From assembly GCA_963815505.1 (NCBI GenBank), contig CAWFGU010000003.1:99480-163479 (forward strand): DNA of 64,000 nt, read 5' to 3'. This document shows, one piece after another, positions 1 to 9,876 of this stretch. This DNA is from CAXBBB01 sp963815505. Its GTDB lineage: Bacteria > Bacteroidota > Rhodothermia > Rhodothermales > BA12. Under the pieces are notes generated by a model, which was given only the letters and a program-made list of their open reading frames with translations, did no database searches and was not told the DNA's origin. Position numbers and translations under genes: made by a program. Each line of letters opens with the position of its first letter. Positions within the stretch are counted from its first letter, which is position 1.

Positions 1-2
1 AG

Positions 3-866
3 TCAGTTGCTCATCGCGGCTGTCCACTCGGCGCGCATCGCTTCCATGCGCGACACGTTGCGGGCATCTACTTCCATAGCGGGAGCAGCGGCGAGGGCGG
101 CATCGGCAGCAGCGACGGCAGCGGCATAGTCGCCATACTGGGCGAGGATCGAGGCGTGGGCGCGGTGCGTGTAGAAGTTGGCGTCCATTTCGACAGCTTT
201 CTGGACCCATCCCATCGTGATGGCTTGGTCCAAGTCGTTTTGTGAACCCAGCATGGCGTAGGTCGTCGCCGATTGCCAGGTGGCGGCGGCGTTGCCCATC
301 TCGACAAGTACGCCTTCGAAGTCGGCATTGAGGCGGATCGGCAGGCGCGTCGTACCCCATTCGAGGTGCAACGTGGTGCCTTCGTTGCTCACATCGGCAA
401 ACGTGAACTGCATCTGCTCGACCGGATTCGTCGCGATCTGAGGCATAATCGACGCGACGACGGCGTCTTGGGCCGGATCGTGACCGAACGCGCCCCACTG
501 GTTGGCTTCGCGGTTGAAGTGAACGCTCCACGCACCGTCGCCGGGGACGACGAACAGGGCGTAGGTACCCGCTTCGAGCGGCTGGCCCTCAGCCATCACG
601 TCGGTCGAAAACGTGACGGTCGTCGCCTCGTTGGCGCCCGCGCGCCAGACCTCTCCGTAGGGCGCCAATTCGCTACCATCGGCGAAGAGCGAGCGGTCGT
701 TGATGGCGGGACGACCGTACGTCACGTCGACTTCGGTGAAGCCAAAAGTTTGGCCGACGTGGGCGTTGGGCGAGACGCGCGGCGCGTCGGAAGCCCGTTC
801 CTGTGCGGACGAGGCGGGCGTGAGGGCGAGGCCGAAGGCGGCGAGAAGTAGGAGCGAGCGGAGCAT
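3..866 (-). CDS. DUF2911 family exported protein
   Basis: The product is about 287 residues with an N-terminal signal peptide (MLRSLLLLAAFG, then a cleavage-like ASSAQ). The mature N-terminal half carries the DUF2911 pattern: VDVTYGRPAINDR, then YGEVWRAGANEATTV, then a segment with GTYALF and a W-S-V-x-F strand. The C-terminal 90 residues look helical and alanine-rich, as in family members with a TPR-like tail. The ATG at 866 is chosen because the only upstream in-frame start is a TTG that would add ten residues before the signal peptide. The function of DUF2911 is not established; an exported or periplasmic location is inferred. The gene is divergent from the P5C dehydrogenase gene. Confidence 0.85.
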   Translation of the reverse strand: MLRSLLLLAAFGLALTPASSAQERASDAPRVSPNAHVGQTFGFTEVDVTYGRPAINDRSLFADGSELAPYGEVWRAGANEATTVTFSTDVMAEGQPLEAGTYALFVVPGDGAWSVHFNREANQWGAFGHDPAQDAVVASIMPQIATNPVEQMQFTFADVSNEGTTLHLEWGTTRLPIRLNADFEGVLVEMGNAAATWQSATTYAMLGSQNDLDQAITMGWVQKAVEMDANFYTHRAHASILAQYGDYAAAVAAADAALAAAPAMEVDARNVSRMEAMRAEWTAAMSN

Positions 867-990
867 CAGAATGTGCAAGGTGGAAGAGAGCCGCAAGATA
901 ACCGGCTGGCCAGGGCAACGCAGTCTTCAACCGTCCCGATTCTGGTACCGACTATCTTACGACACGATAAACAAGCGCTTCCAACGACCG

Positions 991-2634
991 ATGCCCAACG
1001 CCTACTTCGCCCCGCCGCCGCCCGTCAACGAGCCCGTGAAAAGTTACGCGCCCGGATCGCCCGAGCGTCAGAGCCTGCGCGCTCGACTGATGGAAATGCG
1101 CGAGCAGCACGTGACGATTCCTGCCATAATCGGCGGCGAGCGTGTACTGACAGGGCGAACGGTCGACGTGGTGGCGCCGCACGAGCACAAGCGCGTGCTG
1201 GCGACGGCGCACCTGTGCGGCAAAGACGAAGTCGTACGTGCGATCGCAGCCGCCCAGGCCGCAGCCGACGACTGGCGCCGCATGGACTGGGCCGACCGAG
1301 CCGCCATCTTCCTCAAAGCAGCCGACCTACTCGCCGGGCCGATGCGCGACACGCTCAACGCGGCTACGATGCTGGGGCAGAGTAAGAACGTCTATCAGGC
1401 CGAGATCGACGCAGCGTGTGAGTTGATCGACTTCCTGCGCTTCAACGTGCAGTTTGCGACCGAGCTCTACGCGCAGCAGCCCGTCTCATCGCCCGGCATC
1501 TGGAACCGCACGGACTACCGCCCGCTCGAAGGCTTCGTATTCGCTGTAACACCGTTCAACTTCACGGCGATCCAAGCCAACCTACCTGCCGCTCCGGCGA
1601 TGATGGGCAACGTCGTCCTCTGGAAGCCGTCGAATACGGCTCTGCTCTCGGCGCACTACATCATGGAGTTGTTCGAGTCCGCGGGCCTTCCGCCGGGCGT
1701 CATCAACCTCCTCCCCGGCGACGGTGCCGACGTGGGCGAACCTGCGATGAACAGCACGCACCTGGCCGGGCTCCACTTCACCGGGTCGACGGGTACGTTT
1801 CAGCATCTCTGGCAAACCATCGGCCGCAACATCTCGGACTACCGCACCTACCCGCGCATCGTCGGCGAGACCGGAGGTAAAGACTTCATCCTGGCGCATC
1901 CGTCAGCGGACGCCAAAACGGTCGCGACGGCCATCGTTCGCGGATCCTTCGAGTATCAGGGCCAAAAGTGCTCGGCGGCGTCGCGCGTCTACGTGCCTCG
2001 CTCGCTGTGGACCGACATCGAAGCGTCAATCGGCGAGCAGCTCGGACGCATCACCGTCGGGCCGGTCGAGGAGATGGGCCACTTCGTCAACGCCGTGATC
2101 GACAAGAAGTCGTTCGACAACATCACGGGATACATCGACTACGCTAAGCAGTCGTCGGACGCCGAGATCGCGTTCGGCGGCACGTACTCGGACGAAATCG
2201 GCTACTTCGTCGATCCGACCGTGATCGTGACCGAGAACCCCAAGTTCAAGTCGATGCGCGAGGAGATCTTCGGCCCCGTCGTGACGATTTATGTCTACGA
2301 AGACGAGGCGTGGGAGGAGACGATGACGCTAGTCGACGAGACCTCACCCTACGCGTTGACCGGAGCCGTCTTCGCGCAGCAGCGCGGCGTTCTGGCGCAG
2401 GCGAGCGACCGACTCGTTCACGCAGCGGGCAACTTCTATCTCAACGACAAGCCGACTGGGGCGGTCGTCGGGCAGCAGCCCTTCGGCGGCGGACGTGCAT
2501 CAGGCACCAACGACAAAGCCGGATCCGTTCTTAACCTGACGCGCTGGACCTCTCCACGTTCGATCAAGGAGAATTTCGCCCCGCCGAACGACTTCGTGTA
2601 TCCGTTCCTTGCACCGGACGAGGGTGCCATCTGA
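991..2634 (+). CDS. pruA: L-glutamate gamma-semialdehyde (1-pyrroline-5-carboxylate) dehydrogenase
   Basis: This 547-residue enzyme oxidises glutamate-gamma-semialdehyde, the open form of P5C, to glutamate with NAD, the second step of proline breakdown. It shows aldehyde dehydrogenase landmarks: FAVTPFNF near residue 185, the NAD-binding FTGSTGTF near 263, general-base Glu in GETGGKDF (residue 293) and the nucleophile in YQGQKCSAA (Cys327). Length and N-terminus fit stand-alone P5C dehydrogenases (about 540 residues) rather than the bifunctional PutA. The ATG at 991 precedes the conserved N-terminal segment. No proline dehydrogenase gene is visible in the window. The 3' end overlaps the next ORF by about 11 bases. 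Confidence 0.93.
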   Translation: MPNAYFAPPPPVNEPVKSYAPGSPERQSLRARLMEMREQHVTIPAIIGGERVLTGRTVDVVAPHEHKRVLATAHLCGKDEVVRAIAAAQAAADDWRRMDWADRAAIFLKAADLLAGPMRDTLNAATMLGQSKNVYQAEIDAACELIDFLRFNVQFATELYAQQPVSSPGIWNRTDYRPLEGFVFAVTPFNFTAIQANLPAAPAMMGNVVLWKPSNTALLSAHYIMELFESAGLPPGVINLLPGDGADVGEPAMNSTHLAGLHFTGSTGTFQHLWQTIGRNISDYRTYPRIVGETGGKDFILAHPSADAKTVATAIVRGSFEYQGQKCSAASRVYVPRSLWTDIEASIGEQLGRITVGPVEEMGHFVNAVIDKKSFDNITGYIDYAKQSSDAEIAFGGTYSDEIGYFVDPTVIVTENPKFKSMREEIFGPVVTIYVYEDEAWEETMTLVDETSPYALTGAVFAQQRGVLAQASDRLVHAAGNFYLNDKPTGAVVGQQPFGGGRASGTNDKAGSVLNLTRWTSPRSIKENFAPPNDFVYPFLAPDEGAI

Positions 2635-3118
2635 CCTCCTCCCCGCTCAGATCCCGGCCAACGAGCCGAATCGCTACCAACCGCGCTTCGAGAGCCGCAA
2701 GCATCCGGGCGCTCTGGGTCCGGCGATGCTGCTCACGCGGGAGGCAGCCGGTCCGCTGGCGCTTCTGCTGCTGCCGCTGATGACGGTCGGCATGATGCAG
2801 TCGCTCCAGGGTGGGCAAATCCCGCCGCTGCTATGGATTCTCGTCGCTCTCGCCGCTGCTCTCTCCCCGATCGTGGCGCTGTTTCGGCTTCAGACACGCA
2901 TCGCCGAGATCGTCGTGTCGCCGCCGCTCGTCGGTGCGCGGTCGGCGTGGCAGGTGGCGCGCGGCGTCCCGATGCCGTTCTCGTCCATCGGTAACCTGCG
3001 GACGGACTCGCAGGGACTGTATTTTTCGTGGAGCCAGCAGGCGCTCGAACTCGACGCCTACGACTGGCGTGACCCACTCGCCCTGCGCGATGCGCTTGGC
3101 GAGGCGCAGCGCTCCTGA
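2624..3118 (+). CDS. small two-helix membrane protein of unknown function
   Basis: About 164 residues if translation starts at the GTG overlapping the pruA stop; a TTG at 2609 and an ATG at 2726 are alternatives. Two hydrophobic helices (AGPLALLLLPLMTVG, and PPLLWILVALAAAL) are followed by a C-terminal, probably cytoplasmic, beta-rich part of about 75 residues ending ELDAYDWRDPLALRDAL. The hairpin-plus-beta layout resembles small membrane proteins carrying a bacterial PH-like domain, but this was judged by eye only. It shares direction and close spacing with pruA and the zinc-ribbon gene, so cotranscription is likely. No function is assigned. Confidence 0.6.
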   Translation: MPSDLLPAQIPANEPNRYQPRFESRKHPGALGPAMLLTREAAGPLALLLLPLMTVGMMQSLQGGQIPPLLWILVALAAALSPIVALFRLQTRIAEIVVSPPLVGARSAWQVARGVPMPFSSIGNLRTDSQGLYFSWSQQALELDAYDWRDPLALRDALGEAQRS

Positions 3119-3129
3119 CCCGCTCATCG

Positions 3130-3330
3130 ATGCAGTACGACCTCTTCGACCGGACCGAAACCGGCGAGAAACCGGAGTCAGATACTTCTACCGACCGGCA
3201 GACCAATAACTCATCGGCGGGCTGCTATTGGGACTTCTGCCCCAACTGCTCGGCCCGGCTCCACAACGCTGGATGCAAATACCGCTGCGCCCGCTGCCAC
3301 TACTTCATGTCGTGCAGCGATTTCGACTGA
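3130..3330 (+). CDS. small zinc-ribbon protein
   Basis: The product is 66 residues. The N-terminal half is polar and probably disordered. The C-terminal half carries FCPNCSARLHNAGCKY then CARCHYF, giving two CxxC knuckles plus an extra Cys, as expected of a one-zinc ribbon. The ATG at 3130 lies 11 bases after the previous stop, so this is probably the last gene of a pruA-containing transcript. It is convergent with the HD-domain gene, with only six bases between the stops. Small zinc-ribbon proteins of this type are common and uncharacterised in Bacteroidota relatives, so no specific role is claimed. Confidence 0.7.
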   Translation: MQYDLFDRTETGEKPESDTSTDRQTNNSSAGCYWDFCPNCSARLHNAGCKYRCARCHYFMSCSDFD

Positions 3331-3336
3331 GCCTGG

Positions 3337-5814
3337 CTAGAGCTCTCGTGGATCTACATCGCGCGGTGGCCTCTTCTCCAAAATAGGAGCCGCCGCATCG
3401 TCTGCGCGGGCGTCTGCACGCCTGGAGGGGTCACCGACCATTCCGTCGCCGTTTTCGTCGAGATCGGCGTCGGTCGTGGCGATGGCAGCCGAAATGCCGT
3501 CGTGCGGGTTGCGTTCGTCCGGCTTCGGCCCCTCGTCCTCTGACTTCTCCTCGTCTGGATAGGCGACGCGTCCGTGGTTGATGGCGAGCAGGCTGGTCAG
3601 CAGCGTTTCGCGAATCGTCTTGAGGTCGCGAAAGGTGAGATTGCAATCGTCGAGTTGGCCGTCGCGCACGCGGTCGCCGACGAGTTTGTCGATCAGCTTG
3701 GTCAGCGTCTTCTCGTTGACCTCGTTCAGGCTGCGGCTGGCCGCTTCGGTCGAGTCCGACAGCATCAGAATCGCCTCCTCGCGCGACCTGGGACGCGGTC
3801 CGGGATAGCGGTACAGTCCTTCGTCGACGGGAAGATCGGTGTCCTCGCGCATCGCGCAGGCCTGCCTGTAGAAATACTCGATACGCGTCGTGCCGTGGTG
3901 CGAACCGACAAACCGGAGAACGGCCGCCGGAAGCCGCGCCGTCCGGCCGATCTCGAGTCCGTCGGGCACGTGCTTGACAATGATTCGTGCACTCTGGGCC
4001 GGACCGATGTCGTCGTGCGGGTTGTGCCCGTCGCGCTGGTTCTCGATGAAGTACGAGGGCGCGCGCATCTTACCCAGGTCGTGATAGAGCGCCCCGACGC
4101 GCGTCAGCAGCGTGTTGGCGCCGATGGCGTCGGCGCACGTTTCGGCGAGGTTGGCGACCTGCATCACGTGGTTGAACGTGCCGGGCGCGGTCTGGCTGAG
4201 TTCGCGCAGAACGGGCCGGTTGGTGTCAGACAGCTCGAGCAGCGTCAGGTCGGTCGTGATGCCGAACGCACGCTCGCACAGCCACAGCAGTGGATAGGTA
4301 AACAGCAGCAGCGCACCGTTGATAGCGACGTAGATCAGATCCGTACCCAGCCGACTCAGATCGGCGCTCACTCCGGCGCGGGCGGCCAGAAGAGCCACAG
4401 CGTAGGCCAGGATCAGCAGCCCGGCCGTGAGGAAAATTTGTCCTCGGTTGCGAATGTCGCGCACGCTGAAGACGGCGAGCGTGCAGGCAAAGAGAGTGGC
4501 AAACGTAAACTCCAGGTCGTCGCTCAGCATGTGCCCCCCCAACAAGGCCAGAGAGATCGAGGCAAAGATGCCCACGCGCGAGTCGAACAGAATCGTCAGT
4601 AGGACCGACGCCAGCGCGACAGGGACGACGTACGTATCGGCAAATTCGAGCCGGGTGGAGAGGCCGTACAGTGCGATCGTGGCGCCGACGATGATCGAGA
4701 CGAGCACGAACTGTCGCAGATTGTCGAAGATGGCTCTACGCAGCAAATACAGATAGAGATAGAACAAAAACAGGACGGCGACGGCAATCAAGGCCTGTCC
4801 CAAAACCGTTTGCCAGACCAGCCCGGCGCCGCCCAGGTTGGTACGCGCCCTCGCCAGCGACTCCAGCTTTCGCGCCACGTCTGCGGTGACGAGTTGACCG
4901 CGCACGACGATCACCTCGCCCTCTTCGACGCTGCCCAACGTCGGCTGGATGCTCTGCTCGGCTACCTGCCACTGGTTGAACGTTTCGGCACGCATCAACT
5001 CCAGCGTGGGCATGAACATGCGGCGGAAGAAGGCCGTCGCTATCGAGGCGTAGTCCGGGTCGGCGGCGTAGCGCAGGCTCAGCCTGCTCCCGGCCAGTTC
5101 CCATGCTTCGTCCAGCCCATACAGATCGCCTTTACGCCGAGGTCTATCCTGCCCGCGCTCTCCATCGCGCACGTAGATGAGATCGGTCTTGAGGCTGTCG
5201 AGCGGGATGTTGACGACGCCGAACGAGGTGAGGAAGCGGGACTCGTCGTAGGCCGCACCGATCAGTTCGCGCACGAGCGACAGGCTGGGATCGTCTTCGG
5301 CAGCCTGCGTCAGCGCGTTCCACTGCCGCCCCGAAAGGCCGAGCTGAGTGCGCGCCCGCGACCGCTCGAACGCCGCCGAGTCGCGCCGGGCGCGCGGGCC
5401 GTCTCCCTGTTCCGTCGCCGTTCGGTAGCCCCGATAGTGCCTGAACACGGTCGTGAGTTGGCTCGTGAGCGTGTCGCGCGCCTGACCTGTAGATGCGGCG
5501 GCTTCCGGGCGCGGGCGAAAGAGCTGCGGACGCGTGTTGCGCGCCTCGCGACGCTCCATCGCCAGCGTTTCGGGCGACTTGAAGATGGCATAGTCGAAGG
5601 GCGCCTTGAGCGTTTCATCGGTCCACCGCTCGCCCAGCTCGGCTTCGTACGTCCACGACTTCTGACGCGGAAACGCCAGCACGGTCAAGGCGACGAGCAG
5701 CAAAAAGATGCCGATGCGTGCCAGCATGAACCGCCGTCCAGAGTCCGGGATGCTGTCGTCGAGCGGAGTGGCGGGATCGCGGCTCAGTCCGAAGCGGTCG
5801 AGGAAGAGCTTCAT
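3337..5814 (-). CDS. membrane HD-domain phosphodiesterase, PgpH-like (7TMR-HDED/7TM/HD)
   Basis: This is an 825-residue protein with the three-part architecture of PgpH: an N-terminal helix (ARIGIFLLLVALTVLAF), a large extracytoplasmic helical region of about 250 residues, about seven transmembrane helices in the middle (FVLVSIIVGATIALYG and others), and a cytoplasmic HD domain. The HD domain shows FNHVMQVANLAE, the metal-binding YHDLGKM, and the later SHHGTTRIEYFY. Known family members hydrolyse c-di-AMP; that activity here is inferred. An acidic low-complexity tail (ATTDADLDENGDG) follows the HD domain. The ATG at 5814 overlaps the stop of the upstream symporter gene by four bases (ATGA), which implies translational coupling. 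Confidence 0.88.
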   Translation of the reverse strand: MKLFLDRFGLSRDPATPLDDSIPDSGRRFMLARIGIFLLLVALTVLAFPRQKSWTYEAELGERWTDETLKAPFDYAIFKSPETLAMERREARNTRPQLFRPRPEAAASTGQARDTLTSQLTTVFRHYRGYRTATEQGDGPRARRDSAAFERSRARTQLGLSGRQWNALTQAAEDDPSLSLVRELIGAAYDESRFLTSFGVVNIPLDSLKTDLIYVRDGERGQDRPRRKGDLYGLDEAWELAGSRLSLRYAADPDYASIATAFFRRMFMPTLELMRAETFNQWQVAEQSIQPTLGSVEEGEVIVVRGQLVTADVARKLESLARARTNLGGAGLVWQTVLGQALIAVAVLFLFYLYLYLLRRAIFDNLRQFVLVSIIVGATIALYGLSTRLEFADTYVVPVALASVLLTILFDSRVGIFASISLALLGGHMLSDDLEFTFATLFACTLAVFSVRDIRNRGQIFLTAGLLILAYAVALLAARAGVSADLSRLGTDLIYVAINGALLLFTYPLLWLCERAFGITTDLTLLELSDTNRPVLRELSQTAPGTFNHVMQVANLAETCADAIGANTLLTRVGALYHDLGKMRAPSYFIENQRDGHNPHDDIGPAQSARIIVKHVPDGLEIGRTARLPAAVLRFVGSHHGTTRIEYFYRQACAMREDTDLPVDEGLYRYPGPRPRSREEAILMLSDSTEAASRSLNEVNEKTLTKLIDKLVGDRVRDGQLDDCNLTFRDLKTIRETLLTSLLAINHGRVAYPDEEKSEDEGPKPDERNPHDGISAAIATTDADLDENGDGMVGDPSRRADARADDAAAPILEKRPPRDVDPREL

Positions 5815-7370
5815 GCGCGAACCGGGTCCGGAACGTCGGCGGGCGGTGCGGGATGTCGCAGCGCGAGGAGCGATCCGACGACGAGCGTAATAGCCGAGCC
5901 GATGGCGACGTACCACGGCCAGCCGATCGGGCTATATCCATCGGGCGATCCGCTCAGCATCAACTGCATCATCCACCCATCAGACGGATTCCACCAGACA
6001 CCTTTGACGATCAAGAAGAGTAGCACGATCGAAATGAGGAACGCGATTACACCGTCCTGTTGATTGGGACGCGGGTTGAGCAGGCCCAGCAGGAAAATGC
6101 CCAGCAGACCGCCGTACGTGAACGATGCTATGCTCAGCCCTAACTCGATGACGGGCCCCTGGTAATCGGTGAACAGGAGCGCCGAACCGATGAAGATGAG
6201 ACCCCAGACGAGGGTGAGAATGCGGGAGAGTCGAAGCGACTGGGCTTCGCTCAGCGGGCGTCCGCCCAGGCGCTGGTAGAAGTCGAAAAGCGAGGATGAG
6301 GCGAGCGAGTTGAGCGACGACGAAAGCGTACTCATGGCTGCGGCGATGATGCCCGCGAGAATCAGGCCGGAGAGACCGGGTGGCAGCCCTTCGATGAGGA
6401 AGCGGGGGAAGATCTCATTGCCGTTTGCAAGGCCGAGTTCGGCCGGAGCCAATCCGCCGTAGTGCGCCCACAGCAGCAGCCCGACGAACAGAAAGAGCGC
6501 AAACTGCAACATCACGAGAAAGCCGCTCATCACGAGCGCTTTCTTGGCGTCCGTCTCGTCGCGACACGTGAGCAGGCGTTGCACGATCAGGTGATCGGTG
6601 CCATGCGACGCCATCGCGAAGATCCCGCCGCCCAGCACGGCAGTCCAAAACACGTACGGCGTAGTCAGCCACGCGCTCAGCGACTCACCGAATCCGAAGT
6701 CGAATAGCGCCAGTTTGCCCTGCTCGCCCGCATCCGCCCACCAGTTCGGCGGCACGTCTCCGAGCAGCAGCGCCGCAGCCACAATGCCGCCGCCGACGTA
6801 CAACCCCATCTGGATCGCGTCCATCCACACCACGGCGCGTATGCCACCGACCAGCGTGTACGCGACCGTAATCAGCGCGATCGCCGCGATGATCAGGCCG
6901 TACGACACTTCTTCGTAGCCCATCGATACCGCGATGACGCGCAGCGGAATGGCTGTCGCGAACAGGCGGACTCCGTCGGCGAGCAGGCGCGTGAGCATGA
7001 ACGTACCCGCAGCCGTGGCGCGCATGGCGTCTCCAAAGCGCTGCCCCAGAAACTCGTAGGCGGTCGACATCGACCCTCTGAAGTAGCGAGGCAGAAAGAC
7101 CATCGACACGACGATGCGACCGAGGATGTAGCCGATCGTGATCTGAAGAAACGTGAACGATCCGCCGTACGCCACAGCCGGAACGCCGATGACGGTGAGC
7201 GTACTCGTCTCCGTAGCGACGACCGAGAAGCTGACGGCCCACCAGGGCAAGTCGCGCCCCCCCAAGAAGTAGTCGGTCGTCGAAGTCTGTTTGCCACTCG
7301 TGAGTATCCCGAATGCGGCGATACCGACGAGATAGCTGCCGATGATGATAAAGTCGAGGGGAGTGAGCAT
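5811..7370 (-). CDS. sodium:solute symporter (SSS family)
   Basis: A 519-residue integral membrane protein with about 13 transmembrane helices. It starts MLTPLDFIIIGSYLVGIA and contains TDYFLGGRDLPWW, the conserved first-helix region of sodium/solute symporters, and later IIAAAMSTLSSSLNSL, the serine-rich sodium-site helix. Such proteins import amino acids, sugars, vitamins or organic acids with sodium; the substrate cannot be read from the sequence. The ATG at 7370 gives a proper first helix. It is cotranscribed with, and overlaps by four bases, the PgpH-like gene. Given the nearby P5C dehydrogenase, a proline or osmolyte substrate is possible but unproven. Confidence 0.88.
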   Translation of the reverse strand: MLTPLDFIIIGSYLVGIAAFGILTSGKQTSTTDYFLGGRDLPWWAVSFSVVATETSTLTVIGVPAVAYGGSFTFLQITIGYILGRIVVSMVFLPRYFRGSMSTAYEFLGQRFGDAMRATAAGTFMLTRLLADGVRLFATAIPLRVIAVSMGYEEVSYGLIIAAIALITVAYTLVGGIRAVVWMDAIQMGLYVGGGIVAAALLLGDVPPNWWADAGEQGKLALFDFGFGESLSAWLTTPYVFWTAVLGGGIFAMASHGTDHLIVQRLLTCRDETDAKKALVMSGFLVMLQFALFLFVGLLLWAHYGGLAPAELGLANGNEIFPRFLIEGLPPGLSGLILAGIIAAAMSTLSSSLNSLASSSLFDFYQRLGGRPLSEAQSLRLSRILTLVWGLIFIGSALLFTDYQGPVIELGLSIASFTYGGLLGIFLLGLLNPRPNQQDGVIAFLISIVLLFLIVKGVWWNPSDGWMMQLMLSGSPDGYSPIGWPWYVAIGSAITLVVGSLLALRHPAPPADVPDPVRA

Positions 7371-7407
7371 TGATCGGGCGAAATAAGACAGTCGGCGGTT
7401 GCTCAAT

Positions 7408-9599
7408 CTACCCAATCGCGGGCGCTGCGTCGTCGGCTTCCTGAGAGTCGGTGGTTTCACCCGTGCCGGCGGCGCCCAGCAGCACCTGGAATCCGTCCCA
7501 GTCGAGGACGGGAATGCCCAGTTTGGTCGCTTTATCCAGCTTGGATCCAGCCGACGATCCAGCGACGAGATAGTCGGTCTTTTTACTCACGCTCGACGCC
7601 ACACGCCCGCCCGCCGCCTTGACTTGAGCCGCCGCATCGGTCCGGCTGACGCCTGGGAGCGTGCCCGTGATGACAAACGCCTTGCCCGCCAGCGGCCCTT
7701 GAGTCGGCTCGTGCGAGAAGACAGGCTCGCTCGGCAACCGTTCGGTATTGACTCCGACCGACCGCATCCGGTCGACCAGTGCACGGTTCTCGTCGGTCGC
7801 GAACCAGTCGGCGACGCTCTGCGCGATGATCGGCCCGACACCGTCGATGGCCGCCAGTTCGTCGACTCCAGCTTTGCCCAGCGCCTGGAGCGACGCGTAG
7901 TGCATCGCCAGCAACTCGGCAACGGTCGAGCCGACGTGGCGAATGCCCATGCCGAACAGCAATCGGCTCAGCGGACGCGTGCGCGCCACGTCGATTCCGG
8001 CGAGCAGGCGCTCGGCTTTCTTCTCGGCGAAGCGGTCGAGTGCGACTAACTCCTCGGCTGTCAACTTAAAGATGTCGTCCAGGTGGGCGAGCAGTCCCTC
8101 TTCGACCAGTTGGACGGCGAGTTTGCTGCCCATGCCGTCAATGTCCATCGCGTTGCGAGCGGCGAAGTGCTCGACCAAGCGGATGAACTGCGCCGGGCAG
8201 TCAGACGAAATGCAGTACAGATCGGCCTCATCTTCGGCCCGTTCCAAGACAGATCCGCACGAGGGACACTCGGTCGGCATGGCCCACGGAACAGTGTCGT
8301 TGGGCCGCGCTTCTCCGACGACGCGCACGACCTGGGGAATCACATCGCCCGCGCGCTTGACGACGACGGTATCGCCCAACCGGATGTCACGGCTCGAGAT
8401 GTAGTCGCCGTTGTGGAGTGTGGCCTGCGAGACGGTCACCCCGCCGATACGGACCGGCGCCAGGACGGCTTCGGGCTTGATAGCGCCCGTCCGCCCGACG
8501 TTGACCTCGATGCCGAGCAGCGTCGTTGTCGCCTCGCGAGCGGGAAACTTGAACGCGATGGCCCAGCGCGGCGCATTGGAGACGAAGCCCAGCGCCTGCT
8601 GATCGGCAAACGCGTCGACTTTGAGGACGACGCCGTCGATCTCGTAGTCGAGTGTGTCGCGCCGGTTCGTCCACTCCTCGCAGACGACCAGCGCGTCGTC
8701 CAGCGTAGGACATTGCGTTGCATGGGGGTTGACCGGAATGCCTCGCGCGCCCATCCACCGGAGCGCGTCGTACTGGCCGCCGGGCAGATCTTCTCCCCCG
8801 CCGACTGGTCCCAGACCGTAGCCGAAAAACCTCAGGGGCCGCTGGGCCGTCACGCTCGGGTCGAGTTGGCGCAGGCTTCCCGCAGCGGCGTTGCGCGGGT
8901 TGGCGAACAGCTTCTCCCCTGCCTCGATCTGCCGGGCGTTGAACGCCTCGAACTCTGACTTAGCCATGTACACTTCACCCCGCACCTCAATCGACGCCGG
9001 AGCGTCGGTCATGCGCAGGCCGATCGCTCGAATCGTGCGCACGTTTGAGGTGATGTTCTCGCCGACGTAGCCGTTGCCGCGCGTCGCTGCCGTCTCGAGA
9101 ACTCCGCGGCTATAGGTCAGCGCCAACGCCAGACCGTCGATCTTGAGTTCGGCCGTCAGCGCTGGCTCGCGTCCGTCCAGTAACTTGACGCAGCGTGCGT
9201 ACCACGCCCGCACGTCGTCAAGCGTGAACGCGTTTCCGAGCGATAGCAGTGGCTGAGGATGGGTGTGCTTTTCGAACCCATCGGACGGCGCCGTTCCGAC
9301 GCGCTGCGTGGGCGAGTCGGGCGTCGCCAGAGTGGGGAAAGGTCGTCTCTACGGCCACAAGCGCGCCGTACAACCGGTCGTACTCCTCGTCGGGAATCAG
9401 CGGTGCGTCGTGCGCATAGTAGCGCCTCCGTGCGCGCGGACGACACTGCGCAGCTCGGCCGCCCACGACTCGGCGGCCGCTTCCCCCGTCAGCGCTCCGC
9501 TGATTCGAGACGTGCCAGCAGGTCCTGAGTCTCTGCCACGAGCGCCTGTTCAAGGGAAAGCTCGGAAGGCGCGGCGAAGAGCGGTCCGGGATCGGGCAC
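7408..9599 (-). CDS. ligA: NAD-dependent DNA ligase, 5' part interrupted by three frameshifts
   Basis: LigA seals nicks using NAD in replication and repair. From about 9330 down to the stop at 7408 one frame encodes the conserved protein: SPTQRVGTAPSDGF, the adenylation motif ELKIDGLALALTY (nucleophile Lys), NPRNAAAGSLRQLDP, a four-cysteine zinc finger (CPSCGSVLE, CISSDCPAQF), helix-hairpin-helix repeats and a C-terminal BRCT domain (AGKAFVITGTLPG). The first 90 or so residues are split over three other frames: LEQALVAETQDLLARLE, then LTGEAAAESWAAELRSVV, then YYAHDAPLIPDEEYDRLY. The breaks are near 9494, 9422 and in a run of four G (plus strand) at 9334-9337. The GTG at 9599 is the likely start. 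Because LigA is essential, sequence error is more likely than a real mutation. Confidence 0.9.
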
Positions 9600-9876
9600 G
9601 GTAAGAAATCGGGTTTGTAGCAGTGAGTACGAACGCAGCCGTCTCTAGGCTTGGGTTCGGAGACGCGTCGATTCTCGGGCGACCGGACGGCGTTCGGTTG
9701 TGCTAACTCACGTTGACCTCAAAGTGCGCGGAGCGAGCTGCTTTACTCTGCACGGATGGCTCGATGCGATCTGGTTACAGCGTCGGGTGTCGGCAGCCGC
9801 GGGAGCCGTCGCCCGCGCTTCGACGCCAACACCTGACGCATCGTCGTCCCGATTGATCACGGTCGCCCCGCTCGCG

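Noticed and set aside
4810..6063. Plus-strand open frame of over 400 codons
   Set aside because: It is the antisense of the PgpH-like and symporter genes; GC-rich third positions produce long antisense frames, and the residues show no domain.
9600..9876. Small gene between ligA and the RodZ-like gene
   Set aside because: Open frames here are short continuations of shadows, with no start site, motif or codon pattern that stands out.
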